Assembly (NCBI GenBank): GCA_003151595.1
Contig: PLXW01000052.1
Location: forward strand, 1 to 64,000
DNA from: Myxococcales bacterium
GTDB taxonomy: Bacteria > Myxococcota > Polyangia > Polyangiales > Polyangiaceae
Length of the DNA: 64,000 nucleotides
Direction: 5' to 3'
Shown here: piece after piece, positions 43,896-52,062 of the stretch
How the letters are laid out: each line of letters starts with the position of its first letter
Position numbering within the stretch: the first letter of the stretch is position 1
The notes under the pieces: generated by a model
Told to the model about the DNA's origin: nothing
Seen by the model: the letters and a program-made list of their open reading frames with translations, nothing else
Database searches by the model: none
Position numbers and translations under genes: made by a program

Positions 43896-45296
43896 ATGGT
43901 CATGGACCGAGACGCGCTCCGCCGCGCGATGGTGATGACGATGTTCGTGAGCGCGGCCGCGTGCAGCTCCGCACGACCTCCGCCGACGAACGTGCAGCTT
44001 CCTGCCGTCGCCGCCGCGCCGCCCGCGTCACACGCTCTCTCGTTTCGCGAGGGAGGACTCGACGCCGCCATGGCCGACGCGCGCCGCGATCACCGACTGG
44101 TCTTCGTTGATCTCTGGGCGAGCTGGTGCCCGCCGTGCATGGCGATGCGGGCGTCGGCGTTCGACGATCCGAAGGTCATCGCCCTCGCCGATCGGTTCGT
44201 CTGGGTCGCGATCGACGATGATGGCGCCGAGGGGGGCGAGCTGTCGAAGCGCTGGGGGCTCGAGTCGTTGCCCGTCGTGCTCGTCCTCGATCCCGAAGCG
44301 CCCCCGTCCTCCGCCCTTCGCGCCCGCTGGAGCACCACGTCCTTGGCGGGGGCCGAGGTCGCCGCGTTGCTCGAGGCCGTCGCCCCGAGCCCACTCCCGG
44401 AAGGGACCGTCGACGTCTTCAGCGCGACGGTCGTCTTGCGCGCACAAGACGACGCGGGACGCGCCGCGCGCGCGCGGGCCGATGCGCTGTTGGAGCATCT
44501 CCCCGCGTCCTCACCGCTCGCGCCGTTCCTCGTCGAGGAGCTCGTCTGGGAGGCGAAGGGTCGAAAGGACTTCGAGCGATGCGCCAAGCTCGCCGAAGGG
44601 TGGAGCGATCGCCTCCCCGCCGGAGGCCTCGCCGTGAACGTCGCGTTCAACGGTCACGAGTGCGCGAAGCACACGTCGCCGCCGCGGTTGGAGAGCGCGC
44701 GCCACCAGCTCGACCTCGTGCAGACGACACTCCAGGATCCCCACGCGCCGATTCTGCCGTTCACCCGCGGATATGCGTCCTACACGCTCCGCGCCCTTCG
44801 CTTGGAGGAGAAGGACCCGTCGCGCGCCGACGAGGTGACGGAGCGATGGCTCGCCATCGCCCAGGAGCAGTCGTCTCGCGGCAGCCTCGCTCAGCGCGCA
44901 TCGTTGAGCGCCCCGCTCGAATTCTGGCTCGACAGGTTCAATGACTATGCGCGCGGCGCGACCTCACTCTGCGACATCGCGCGCGCGTCGCCCGGCGACG
45001 GCGACGCGCTTCGACGCGCTGCCGAGGCGCTCGGCGTCGCGGGGCGGGTCGACGAAGGGATCGCCGCGATCGAGCACGGCGCCGCCGCCGTCCCCGTCGA
45101 GCGCCGTCTGCCGGTGCTCTGGCAAGAGACAGAGCTGCTTCGAAAGAAGAAGGACGCGGCGACCGAGGCGTCGGCCTTGGACGCAGCGTTGCTGCTCCCT
45201 CCTGCGGCGTACGCGTCTCGTTCGTCGGCGGCGCTTCGCGCGAAGATGAAGGAGCGGCGCGAGGAGCTGCGGAAGGCGGCGCGCGATGCGAAATGA
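43896..45296 (+). CDS. Thioredoxin-fold lipoprotein with C-terminal helical repeats
   Basis: A 466-residue lipoprotein (lipobox SAAAC, Cys 23). Residues 45-165 form a thioredoxin domain with FVDLWASWCPPCMAMR (redox Cys 78 and 81) and the cis-Pro region LESLPVVLVLDPE. It most resembles DsbD-gamma/thioredoxin_7 reductases acting on exported proteins. The remaining 300 residues are helical and resemble degenerate TPR repeats. Two ATGs six bases apart (43896, 43902) could start it. It is divergent from the HAF lipoprotein gene and convergent with the sedolisin gene, with a strong hairpin between. Confidence 0.82.
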   Translation: MVMDRDALRRAMVMTMFVSAAACSSARPPPTNVQLPAVAAAPPASHALSFREGGLDAAMADARRDHRLVFVDLWASWCPPCMAMRASAFDDPKVIALADRFVWVAIDDDGAEGGELSKRWGLESLPVVLVLDPEAPPSSALRARWSTTSLAGAEVAALLEAVAPSPLPEGTVDVFSATVVLRAQDDAGRAARARADALLEHLPASSPLAPFLVEELVWEAKGRKDFERCAKLAEGWSDRLPAGGLAVNVAFNGHECAKHTSPPRLESARHQLDLVQTTLQDPHAPILPFTRGYASYTLRALRLEEKDPSRADEVTERWLAIAQEQSSRGSLAQRASLSAPLEFWLDRFNDYARGATSLCDIARASPGDGDALRRAAEALGVAGRVDEGIAAIEHGAAAVPVERRLPVLWQETELLRKKKDAATEASALDAALLLPPAAYASRSSAALRAKMKERREELRKAARDAK

Positions 45297-45379
45297 AGCT
45301 CGAAGAGATCGTCGCCTCGGTCGAGGTGCGCCGTCTCTCGCTCACACCTAGCGGTCCCTTTGCGCGGAGCGCGCGCCCA

Positions 45380-45425
45380 CGCGTCGAGGCGGCAATGGCA
45401 TCGCTACCATTGCCGCTTCGACGCG
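45380..45425. terminator. 19-bp hairpin between convergent genes
   Basis: CGCGTCGAGGCGGCAATGG (45380-45398) pairs with 45407-45425 (CCATTGCCGCTTCGACGCG) over 19 positions with a single G-T wobble and an eight-base loop. It lies midway between the convergent genes ending at 45296 and 45443, so a bidirectional terminator or mRNA-end stabiliser is the simplest reading. No T-run is present on either strand. Confidence 0.6.
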
Positions 45426-45442
45426 CTTCGGTCGCTAGTAAT

Positions 45443-48400
45443 TCAGCGTGACGAGCGGCGACGGCGCCGCGCGACGACGATCGATCCGATCGCGACGAAC
45501 GCGAGGCCCGTGGGCGCCTCGGGGAGCGAAGACGATCCCACCGTCGAGCAGCCGCACCCGCTCGACGCGCCCGTCCCACCGTTGCCGCCGCCGTCGCTCG
45601 GGTTCGCAGAGCCGTCTTCCAACGTGCCCCCGCCACTCGAGCTGCCGCTGCTGCTTCCGCCACTCGAGCTGCCGTTGCCGCCGGAGTCGTCGCCCGTCGC
45701 CGCAGCGTCGTCGTCACCGCTGACGCTCGAATCGTCGCCGCTGACGCTCGAGTCGTCGCCCGCGCTGCCGTCGCCTGTGCCGCCGCTACTGCTACCAGAA
45801 GCATCGCCCGAGGCTGCGTCGTGCGTGGAACCGGAGTCGCCCCCACTGCTGCTTCCTCCGGCGTCGGTCGCCGTGCCACCGTCGAGCGGACCGACTGTCA
45901 CGGTGGTCGTCGTGTAAGCGCCGTCGGCGTCCATCCCGATGACGTCCGTCGTTCCGACGAGCGAGCCGCCGGTGAACAACCCCGTCGATTCGTCGATCGT
46001 GGAGCAGACGTCCGTCTGTGCGGCGCACGTGGTGTCCGAACCCGTGAACCATTTCATCGGCATGATGCCGCCCGTGGCCGAGAACTGCTTCGTCGCGCCG
46101 TTCGCGACGTGCGGATTCAACGGCGAGATGGCCAGCGTGACCGGCGTGAACGAGACGGTCACCTTGGACGATTCCGACGGGAAGTAGTGCCCGTCGCCGC
46201 CGTACATCGCGTACACGTCCACGGACTGATGCCCCGGCCTCACGAGGCCCGGCGGAATCGTCACGTTGATCGTGGCGGCGCCCGCGACCGTCGTGCCGAC
46301 GAGCGCGCTCGTCCCGAGCGTCCACGAGCCCCAGTTGATATCCGGGTTGCCGCTCGCGTCGTACGACTGGAAGGCGAAGGTGACGATGCCGCCGGACAGA
46401 CTGTTGGCGCTGGTCACGGTGGGGGCGACCGTCGCCGTCAGCGCGACGCTCACCCCTTCGTCGACCGCGGCGTTCGGAACCGCGACGAGCGTGGTCGTCG
46501 TCGGCGTGAGCGAGTTCATCGCCGTGAGGAGGTTGTAGACGTCGAGCGATCCGAGGCCGACAGCGCAGTCGTAACCCGTCGTCGCGGCGTAGCCGTACAC
46601 ATTCCCCGATCCGCATCCCGGGTCGGCGGCGGCCGTGCAGCTGACTTCGTTGTTCCCGAGCGTGCCGTCGTGGAACGCGGCCGGCGTGGAGGTGTTGAGC
46701 GCGTAGAGGAGCGGGTTGATGTTGCCGAGTCGGCCCCCCGCCACTTGATCCATCATCGCAACGACCCCTGCAAACGCGGGGGTCGCGAACGACGTGCCCC
46801 CGCCGCCGTGGAGAGCGGCGCTCGAGGCCGTACCCGTCCCGGCGCAATCGGTCCCAGCCGCGTTGGTCGTGCACATCATCAAGTCCGCAATTTGCGCGCT
46901 GGTGACGCCGGCCGCCGTGAAGGACACGTCTGGTACTTGCCGCATGTTCGCGGCGACGACGCCTGCAACCGGCAACGTACCGACCGAGGTGCACGTGGGG
47001 ATTCCGCTTTGGTACGACGGTCGGCTGAAGAAGACGCTGATGCCTCCGCCGCCGGCCGCTACGCTGGGCGTCGTCCCGGTTCCGGTGTGCGCCTCGTTCC
47101 AAACGTGCTCTTTGGCGGCGACGTAGCCCGTGAAGTACCCGTCGGAGCCGGTGGTGAACGTATTCTTGGCGAACTGCGTTCCGCCGACGGCCGTGACACC
47201 TGGATAGGCGGCGGGCGTATTGACGTAGAGACCGCCGAGGCCGTCGTTGATGCACGACGTGGCGCCGGAGTCACCGGAGGCAGCGAGATAGGTGATTCCT
47301 AAGAGGTTCGCGGCTGACCCATAGACGTCGACGATGTTTTGATCGCCGGCTGTGAGGCCGGCACCGTTGGGCGGAGCGGGAAGATAATAACCGTCGCACC
47401 CTCCCCAACTCTCGCTGAGGATGGCGCCGAGGTTGTTGTCGATGATGTAGTAGGTCGCATCGTCGACGTTGCCGTCGTCCGCGCCCGTGTAGACGTAGTT
47501 GATCGTGGCCCCTTTGCCGACGCCGCCGGTCCACTCGACGTCGAGCACCGCTTCGAACCCCGCACTGTTGCTCCCCTCCTGCGAGACGCCAGTGTCGGGG
47601 ACGAGGGTCATCGTCACCGTGGACGCCGGCAGCCCGAACTTCGATCGCCAGGAGTTGATGTCGGTCTGCGCGATCTGCGCGATTCCGACGACGGCGATGG
47701 TCACGCCCGCCCCCGTGATGGGGGTGCCGCCGATGCCCGGGGAATACGCCTTGGTGACGTCGTAGACGTTGGCCCAGTCGGGGGGCGCGAAGCCGGTGAG
47801 GGTGCCGCTCGTATAGTCGGGGGAGACCTCGCTCCTCGTGTTCATGACGTGCGGATGGAAGTCGTGCGTGTTCGTCACGTCGAGCACGATGTCCGCGAGC
47901 TCCGCGGGGACCTGCGGCGACGCCGACATGGCGTAGTGCATCTTGCCGGCGACCTCGTACTTCCGCATGGGCGCACGGAACGCGCTCTGCACGTTGGCGA
48001 CGGTCCCCGAGAACGTGACGCGCGACCCCAGGCGCGACGTCGTGTGCAGCTCCAGCCCTTGCGACGCGAGCCACGTGTTCGTCCGCTCGATGTCGGCGGG
48101 GTTGGCGCCGAAGCGCGCCGCATACTGCTCGGGCGTGAGCCACTTGCGGTAGCTCGGCGACGCGGGATCGAGCTGCGCTTTCTTCAGCGCCTCGCGGTCC
48201 GCCTGCTGTGCCGGCGAGAGCTTGAACACGACGGACAGGTTCGACAGCCGCTTGGTCGGCTCCAGCGGCCCGCGATCGAGCTCCGGCCGCGCCCCGGCGA
48301 ACACGCCGCGCGCAAGCTTCACGTACCCGTTCACCGCAGCCGCGCGCTTCGGCGCCGGCGCGGTTCCCGTCGTCCCGTCCGCGCCTCGCGACCCGCACGC

Positions 48401-48466
48401 GCTCAACGCGATGCCAGCCGGCACGACCACCAACGCCGCAATCAGTCCGAAACGCACTGCTCTCAT
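45443..48466 (-). CDS. Sedolisin (S53) serine-carboxyl protease with MYXO-CTERM-like tail
   Basis: A 1007-residue exported acid-type protease. The leader ends LSAC (possible lipobox, Cys 24). A pro-kumamolisin activation domain (about 65-200) includes SPSYRKWLTPEQYAARFG. The peptidase domain (about 225-640) has Glu 305 and Asp 309 (GFEAVLDVEW, E-x3-D) and Ser 559 (GGTSFATP), the sedolisin triad, plus AASGDSGATSC. Two Ig-like beta domains follow, then an Asp/Ser/Gly linker and a C-terminal GCGCS, hydrophobic helix and RRRRR, as in MYXO-CTERM sorting signals. It should be anchored at or sorted to the cell surface. GAGGAG six bases upstream supports the start. Confidence 0.92.
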   Translation of the reverse strand: MRAVRFGLIAALVVVPAGIALSACGSRGADGTTGTAPAPKRAAAVNGYVKLARGVFAGARPELDRGPLEPTKRLSNLSVVFKLSPAQQADREALKKAQLDPASPSYRKWLTPEQYAARFGANPADIERTNTWLASQGLELHTTSRLGSRVTFSGTVANVQSAFRAPMRKYEVAGKMHYAMSASPQVPAELADIVLDVTNTHDFHPHVMNTRSEVSPDYTSGTLTGFAPPDWANVYDVTKAYSPGIGGTPITGAGVTIAVVGIAQIAQTDINSWRSKFGLPASTVTMTLVPDTGVSQEGSNSAGFEAVLDVEWTGGVGKGATINYVYTGADDGNVDDATYYIIDNNLGAILSESWGGCDGYYLPAPPNGAGLTAGDQNIVDVYGSAANLLGITYLAASGDSGATSCINDGLGGLYVNTPAAYPGVTAVGGTQFAKNTFTTGSDGYFTGYVAAKEHVWNEAHTGTGTTPSVAAGGGGISVFFSRPSYQSGIPTCTSVGTLPVAGVVAANMRQVPDVSFTAAGVTSAQIADLMMCTTNAAGTDCAGTGTASSAALHGGGGTSFATPAFAGVVAMMDQVAGGRLGNINPLLYALNTSTPAAFHDGTLGNNEVSCTAAADPGCGSGNVYGYAATTGYDCAVGLGSLDVYNLLTAMNSLTPTTTTLVAVPNAAVDEGVSVALTATVAPTVTSANSLSGGIVTFAFQSYDASGNPDINWGSWTLGTSALVGTTVAGAATINVTIPPGLVRPGHQSVDVYAMYGGDGHYFPSESSKVTVSFTPVTLAISPLNPHVANGATKQFSATGGIMPMKWFTGSDTTCAAQTDVCSTIDESTGLFTGGSLVGTTDVIGMDADGAYTTTTVTVGPLDGGTATDAGGSSSGGDSGSTHDAASGDASGSSSGGTGDGSAGDDSSVSGDDSSVSGDDDAAATGDDSGGNGSSSGGSSSGSSSGGGTLEDGSANPSDGGGNGGTGASSGCGCSTVGSSSLPEAPTGLAFVAIGSIVVARRRRRSSR

Positions 48467-48639
48467 CAGAAGCTCCTCGTTCTCCCCCGCCCGTTCGCGA
48501 GAGCCCTGCGTTGTTACCCGACAACGCCTCTACGGTCGCGCCCAATTGGCGTCCCAAGAGCGGGCGGGTGCCCCTGAGGGGGATGCTGGCAGCCCGCCGG
48601 AGGCGCGTGCGCGTGAACGAGCGCGTCGCGCCATGAGCC

Positions 48640-49281
48640 TCACGGCAACGTCTCTTCCTGTTTCGCTTTCGCGAGCGTCTTGATCGCCGCGGCCAGATCG
48701 TCCGACTCGCTGCCGGCGTCGACCGCCATCGCAGACTCGGGGGGCCTGGCCGGCGTCGCAGGCGACTCGGTGTGATGCACGTGGTGGTGATGCGTCGGCG
48801 GCGCCGCCGTCTTCTCTCCCGCGTCCTTGACCGACGCGGCTCGTTCCGCCCGTGCGCGCGCCATCTCGCGCTCGCGCGTCAGCGCGGCCTGCGCCGACGT
48901 CGACGTCTCGGTGCCGGCGGATACGGGTCCGGGGCGCACGAGCACCTCGACCCCCGCGCCGAGCAGGCACCCGAGCGTGAGGAACACCGCGACCCGCAAG
49001 GCCCGCTCACGCACCGTCATCTCGAGAGTCACCGTCTCGACGCGCGCTTCCGAGGGCACAGCCATGGCCATCGGCGTCGGGCGATCGAGTGGCGCGCGCC
49101 CGGGTGGTCGTGTGGTTGCCGGTGGTCGCGGCGCGGGCCCGGGCCGGCGCACCTGCCGTGCGACGAACGCCGCCGTCCGTCGGAAGAGGACCGTGGGGTC
49201 GTTGTCGTTCGTGACGGGTTCAGGCGGATCGTCAGACGCGAATGCGGCGGTCGGTCGCGCAGCCCTCTTGTGGACAGGCAT
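48640..49281 (-). CDS. Single-pass membrane protein of unknown function
   Basis: A 213-residue protein from the ATG at 49281 (GGAG eight bases upstream). The N-terminal 90 residues are Pro/Arg-rich and cytoplasmic. One membrane helix follows (LRVAVFLTLGCLLGAGVEVLV). The outer part has a helical charged segment (TREREMARARAERAASVK), a His-rich patch (THHHHVHHTE) that could bind metal, and a helical end. No family recognised. It lies 173 bp upstream of the sedolisin gene on the same strand. Confidence 0.6.
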   Translation of the reverse strand: MPVHKRAARPTAAFASDDPPEPVTNDNDPTVLFRRTAAFVARQVRRPGPAPRPPATTRPPGRAPLDRPTPMAMAVPSEARVETVTLEMTVRERALRVAVFLTLGCLLGAGVEVLVRPGPVSAGTETSTSAQAALTREREMARARAERAASVKDAGEKTAAPPTHHHHVHHTESPATPARPPESAMAVDAGSESDDLAAAIKTLAKAKQEETLP

Positions 49282-49768
49282 GGCGTGGCTCCACACGAAC
49301 GTCTCCGCAAGGGATGTGCCTCGCGCTCGCGAGCAGCGATCCTGCGCGCGGGAATCCAACGAGAGTGAATCGCGCGAATGGCGGATCGCGGACGGACGCG
49401 AGGTCACACGATCGCGCGAGGAAACGCGCGAACGCTTGAGAGCGCGAGCCGACGCGCGGAAAGTGTCAGTGGCCGATCGATCCGCGCCCAATGTGGGATG
49501 GGTCGTCAGCGCTGATGGCTACAGGCAGCGGTGTGGATCGCGACCGACCCCGACGCCGACTCTGACCGCAGGTGCCCGTCCCACTCGTGCATTTGCCGGA
49601 GCTTGTCCCGCACTCACAATCGCTCGCGGTGCAATCGGGCTGCCAGGTCGCGGTGGGAGGGGGTTGGCACAACGTGGCGCCCGCAAATCGCGCTTGATCG
49701 TGACCGGGAGGGTGGCACGTCCACTGCACCGATTCCCGTGCGCCATCACGGCGACGAAGGAGACTTTC
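49282..49768. other. 487-bp divergent intergenic region, possible Cys-rich remnant
   Basis: No intact gene is convincing. On the minus strand, about 49560-49670, a frame reads ATLCQPPPTATWQPDC, then CECGTSSGKCTSGTGTCGQ, which looks like part of a Cys-rich secreted protein with GC-rich third codon positions. It has no start or leader and runs into Arg-rich non-coding-like sequence. It may be a gene remnant. Promoters for the two flanking divergent genes should lie here. Confidence 0.3.
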
Positions 49769-50608
49769 ATGCGATTCGCTACGCTCTTCACCATCGGTCT
49801 TCTCGCACTCACGGGTTGCTCGGGCGGTGACAAGGGAGGGGGCAGCACGTCGACGTCCGCGTCGGGCGACACGAACGGTTGCGCGAACGGAAGCGCTCTT
49901 GCGGGCGCCACCTACGACCTCTCGAAGTCGCGCTTCGCCTTCGGCTCGGCTCCGGTCGAGACGAAGAACGGCAACCTCGATCGTTTCGTCGGCTCCGACG
50001 GCGTCGTGGCCATCACCACGCTGGGTGACGCCCAGGGGATCATGAACGCAGGTGCGCCGGAGTCGCAGCTCCCCGATTGGAGCACCGACGGCGCCGCGCT
50101 CACCGCGCATGTCTCGGCGTACTTCGCCTCCATGGGGGTCGATGCCTGCCAGATCGCGCGGACGAACATCTTCGGCTCCGCTGGGGGCGGCGGCGCCTCG
50201 GACGGATCGAGCACCACCGTGGCGCCGAGCCACCAGGCGGTGGTCTTCACGCGCGGCATCGAAGGCATCCTGGTGGCCGAGTCGAACGCCTCGGCCCAGG
50301 TGAACAACGCCGATCAGAGCGTCTCCGAGTCACTCTTCTGGCCGACGATCCCGGCGGACGTCGTCACCGCGGCCAAGGGGTTCCAGAGCGCGCTGGCCGC
50401 GCCCGGAGCGCTCACCGCCTTCAAGGCGAAGCTCCGGTCCGACGCCCAGGGGGACGGCGCGATCGTCATCCACCATTCGAGCGGGATCTCGCAGAGCGGG
50501 AGCATCGAGGCCGTCGCCACGTACGACGTCCAGCAGGTCAACTCTTTCGGTGACGGCGCGTCGCTGAGCTTCGACTCGGGCGGAAGCCCGGTCACGCTCC
50601 CGCAGTGA
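49769..50608 (+). CDS. Lipoprotein of unknown function
   Basis: A 279-residue lipoprotein: leader MRFATLFTIGLLALTGC with lipobox LTGC, AAGGAG six bases before the ATG. The mature domain is mixed alpha/beta (YDLSKSRFAFGSAPVE, GVVAITTLGDAQGIMN, LTAHVSAYFASMGVDACQI, AAKGFQSALAAPGALTAFKAKL). I do not recognise it. It is 40 bp upstream of the parvulin gene on the same strand and may be co-transcribed. Confidence 0.7.
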   Translation: MRFATLFTIGLLALTGCSGGDKGGGSTSTSASGDTNGCANGSALAGATYDLSKSRFAFGSAPVETKNGNLDRFVGSDGVVAITTLGDAQGIMNAGAPESQLPDWSTDGAALTAHVSAYFASMGVDACQIARTNIFGSAGGGGASDGSSTTVAPSHQAVVFTRGIEGILVAESNASAQVNNADQSVSESLFWPTIPADVVTAAKGFQSALAAPGALTAFKAKLRSDAQGDGAIVIHHSSGISQSGSIEAVATYDVQQVNSFGDGASLSFDSGGSPVTLPQ

Positions 50609-50648
50609 TCCTGCCCGCGCGGTGAACGCTGGTATCGTCCCGTTCGAG

Positions 50649-51134
50649 ATGAAACCAGCGTCCACCCTTCTCTTCGCGCTCCTGCTGGCAACGCTCTCGG
50701 CCTGCGATGAGAAGAGCGCGCCGAACGTGGCGCCTCCTCCCGCGCCGAGCGTCGTCGCCTCCACAGCACCCTCGACCCCGCCGCCCGCGCCCACCGCGAC
50801 CGCCGCGCCCACCGAGATCGCCGCTCAACACATCCTCGTCGCCTACCGCGGCGCGGAGCGCGCCCCCTCGGGAGTGACGCGCTCGAAGGCGCAGGCCAAG
50901 ACGCGCGCGGCCGAGGTCGACGCAAAGGCGAAAGCGGGCGAGGACTTCACCGCGCTCGTCGCGCAGTACTCCGACGACCCTGCGGCGAAGGATCGGCTCG
51001 GGAGCCTCGGGAAGTTCTCGCGCGACAAGATGGACAAGAGCTTCAGCGAGGCCGCGTTCCAGCTGCACGTCGACGAAGTCAGCGACGTCGTCGAGACCCG
51101 CTTCGGCTTTCACGTCATCAAGCGGAACCAGTGA
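50649..51134 (+). CDS. Parvulin-type peptidyl-prolyl isomerase lipoprotein
   Basis: A 161-residue lipoprotein with lipobox LSAC, a Pro/Ala/Thr linker (about 25-57), and one PpiC/parvulin rotamase domain (about 58-160): AAQHILVAYRGA, AKAGEDFTALVAQYSDDPAAKD, GSLGKFSRDKMDKSFSEAAFQL, VVETRFGFHVIKRN. It would assist folding of exported proteins at a membrane surface. It overlaps the convergent STAS-like gene by 17 bp at its 3' end. Confidence 0.88.
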   Translation: MKPASTLLFALLLATLSACDEKSAPNVAPPPAPSVVASTAPSTPPPAPTATAAPTEIAAQHILVAYRGAERAPSGVTRSKAQAKTRAAEVDAKAKAGEDFTALVAQYSDDPAAKDRLGSLGKFSRDKMDKSFSEAAFQLHVDEVSDVVETRFGFHVIKRNQ

Positions 51135-51501
51135 GTCCGACGCGGCGGCCTTCGCGATGAGCGCGTGAGTGCCAGCGATGTTCGCGGCCAGCGCTCACAC
51201 CCGCCGTGGCGCTTCCGATCCCCCCCCGCGCGCGCATGCCTTTCACCGCGAGGGCGTACGCCGACTCGAAGGTCGAACGTTTGGTGTGAATCTCGACGTG
51301 ATCGCGGAGCGCGCGCTCGAACACCTTGAACGCCAGCATCATCGGCGCCTCGACGACCAGGGCGTGAAGGCGCATCTTCGGACTCAGGTGGAGGATGTTC
51401 CACTTGAGCGAGCGGCCGCGAGCTTCCCAATCGAAGCCCGTCGCTTCGCTCATGTCGAGAAATCCCTCGTAAGGCGTGACGGCTTGCTCGTCCGTCAGCA
51501 C
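51118..51501 (-). CDS. STAS/SpoIIAA-like protein, possibly 5' truncated
   Basis: A 127-residue frame from the GTG at 51501. It contains FLDMSEATGFDWEARG, KWNILHLSPKMRLHALVVE and MMLAFKVFERALRDHVEIHT, which fits the later part of SpoIIAA/STAS-like proteins seen in myxobacteria. The first strand and helix of that fold are mostly missing. The frame extends upstream to a TAA at 51532-51534 that is also the stop codon of the GNAT gene, with no better start in between. It may be a truncated gene. The last 40 residues are basic and overlap the parvulin gene end. Confidence 0.5.
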   Translation of the reverse strand: MLTDEQAVTPYEGFLDMSEATGFDWEARGRSLKWNILHLSPKMRLHALVVEAPMMLAFKVFERALRDHVEIHTKRSTFESAYALAVKGMRARGGIGSATAGVSAGREHRWHSRAHREGRRVGLTGSA

Positions 51502-51531
51502 GTATGTCCTGCGCGCGACCTCGCCCGTGAG

Positions 51532-51993
51532 TTAGTCGTCGACATCGACATCGAACGCCGGGAGCATCCGTCCCCGCACGGCCACCGACTCGACGTCGGC
51601 CACGCGCCGCGCGCCCATCTTTGCGTAGAACCCCGCGGCGTGGGGATCGCTCACGAGACGAAGGGTGCGAAACCCCTCCCCTCGCGCCGACGCGAGCGCG
51701 TGCTTCCAGAGGAGCGCGCCCGAGCCCGAGCCGATTGCCGCGGGCTCGAGCCAGAGATCGCGGAGCGTCGGGACGTTGGCTTCGAGGCTGAGGATGTAGA
51801 AACCGACGAGCGCGCCGGCGCGCTCTGCGACGACGGTCACTGAGGTCGAGATGAGCTCGGGGGGGATTTGCATCGCGTCGTGGGCGGCGCGCATGAAGGC
51901 GTCGTCGTAGCCCCAGTGGCGCTTGGAGCGGAGAGCGAGGGAGGTGAGGGTCGCGGCTTCGTCAGGGCGGGCGCGGCGGAAAGCGAGCGACAT
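51532..51993 (-). CDS. GNAT-family N-acetyltransferase
   Basis: A 153-residue acetyltransferase. The N-terminus FRRARPDEAATLTSLALRSK and the core VVAERAGALVGFYILSLE and DLWLEPAAIGSGSGALLWKHAL (acetyl-CoA loop GSGSGA) are typical. The C-terminal part is LVSDPHAAGFYAKMGARRV. It transfers acetyl from acetyl-CoA to an amine, but the acceptor is unknown. A single gene, followed in the same frame by the STAS-like region. Confidence 0.85.
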   Translation of the reverse strand: MSLAFRRARPDEAATLTSLALRSKRHWGYDDAFMRAAHDAMQIPPELISTSVTVVAERAGALVGFYILSLEANVPTLRDLWLEPAAIGSGSGALLWKHALASARGEGFRTLRLVSDPHAAGFYAKMGARRVADVESVAVRGRMLPAFDVDVDD

Positions 51994-52062
51994 GCGGCGG
52001 GGATCTAACGCTTTTGGCGCGCGGGCACGAGGGCCCTATGCCGTAGGGCCGCCGCGCTCGGC

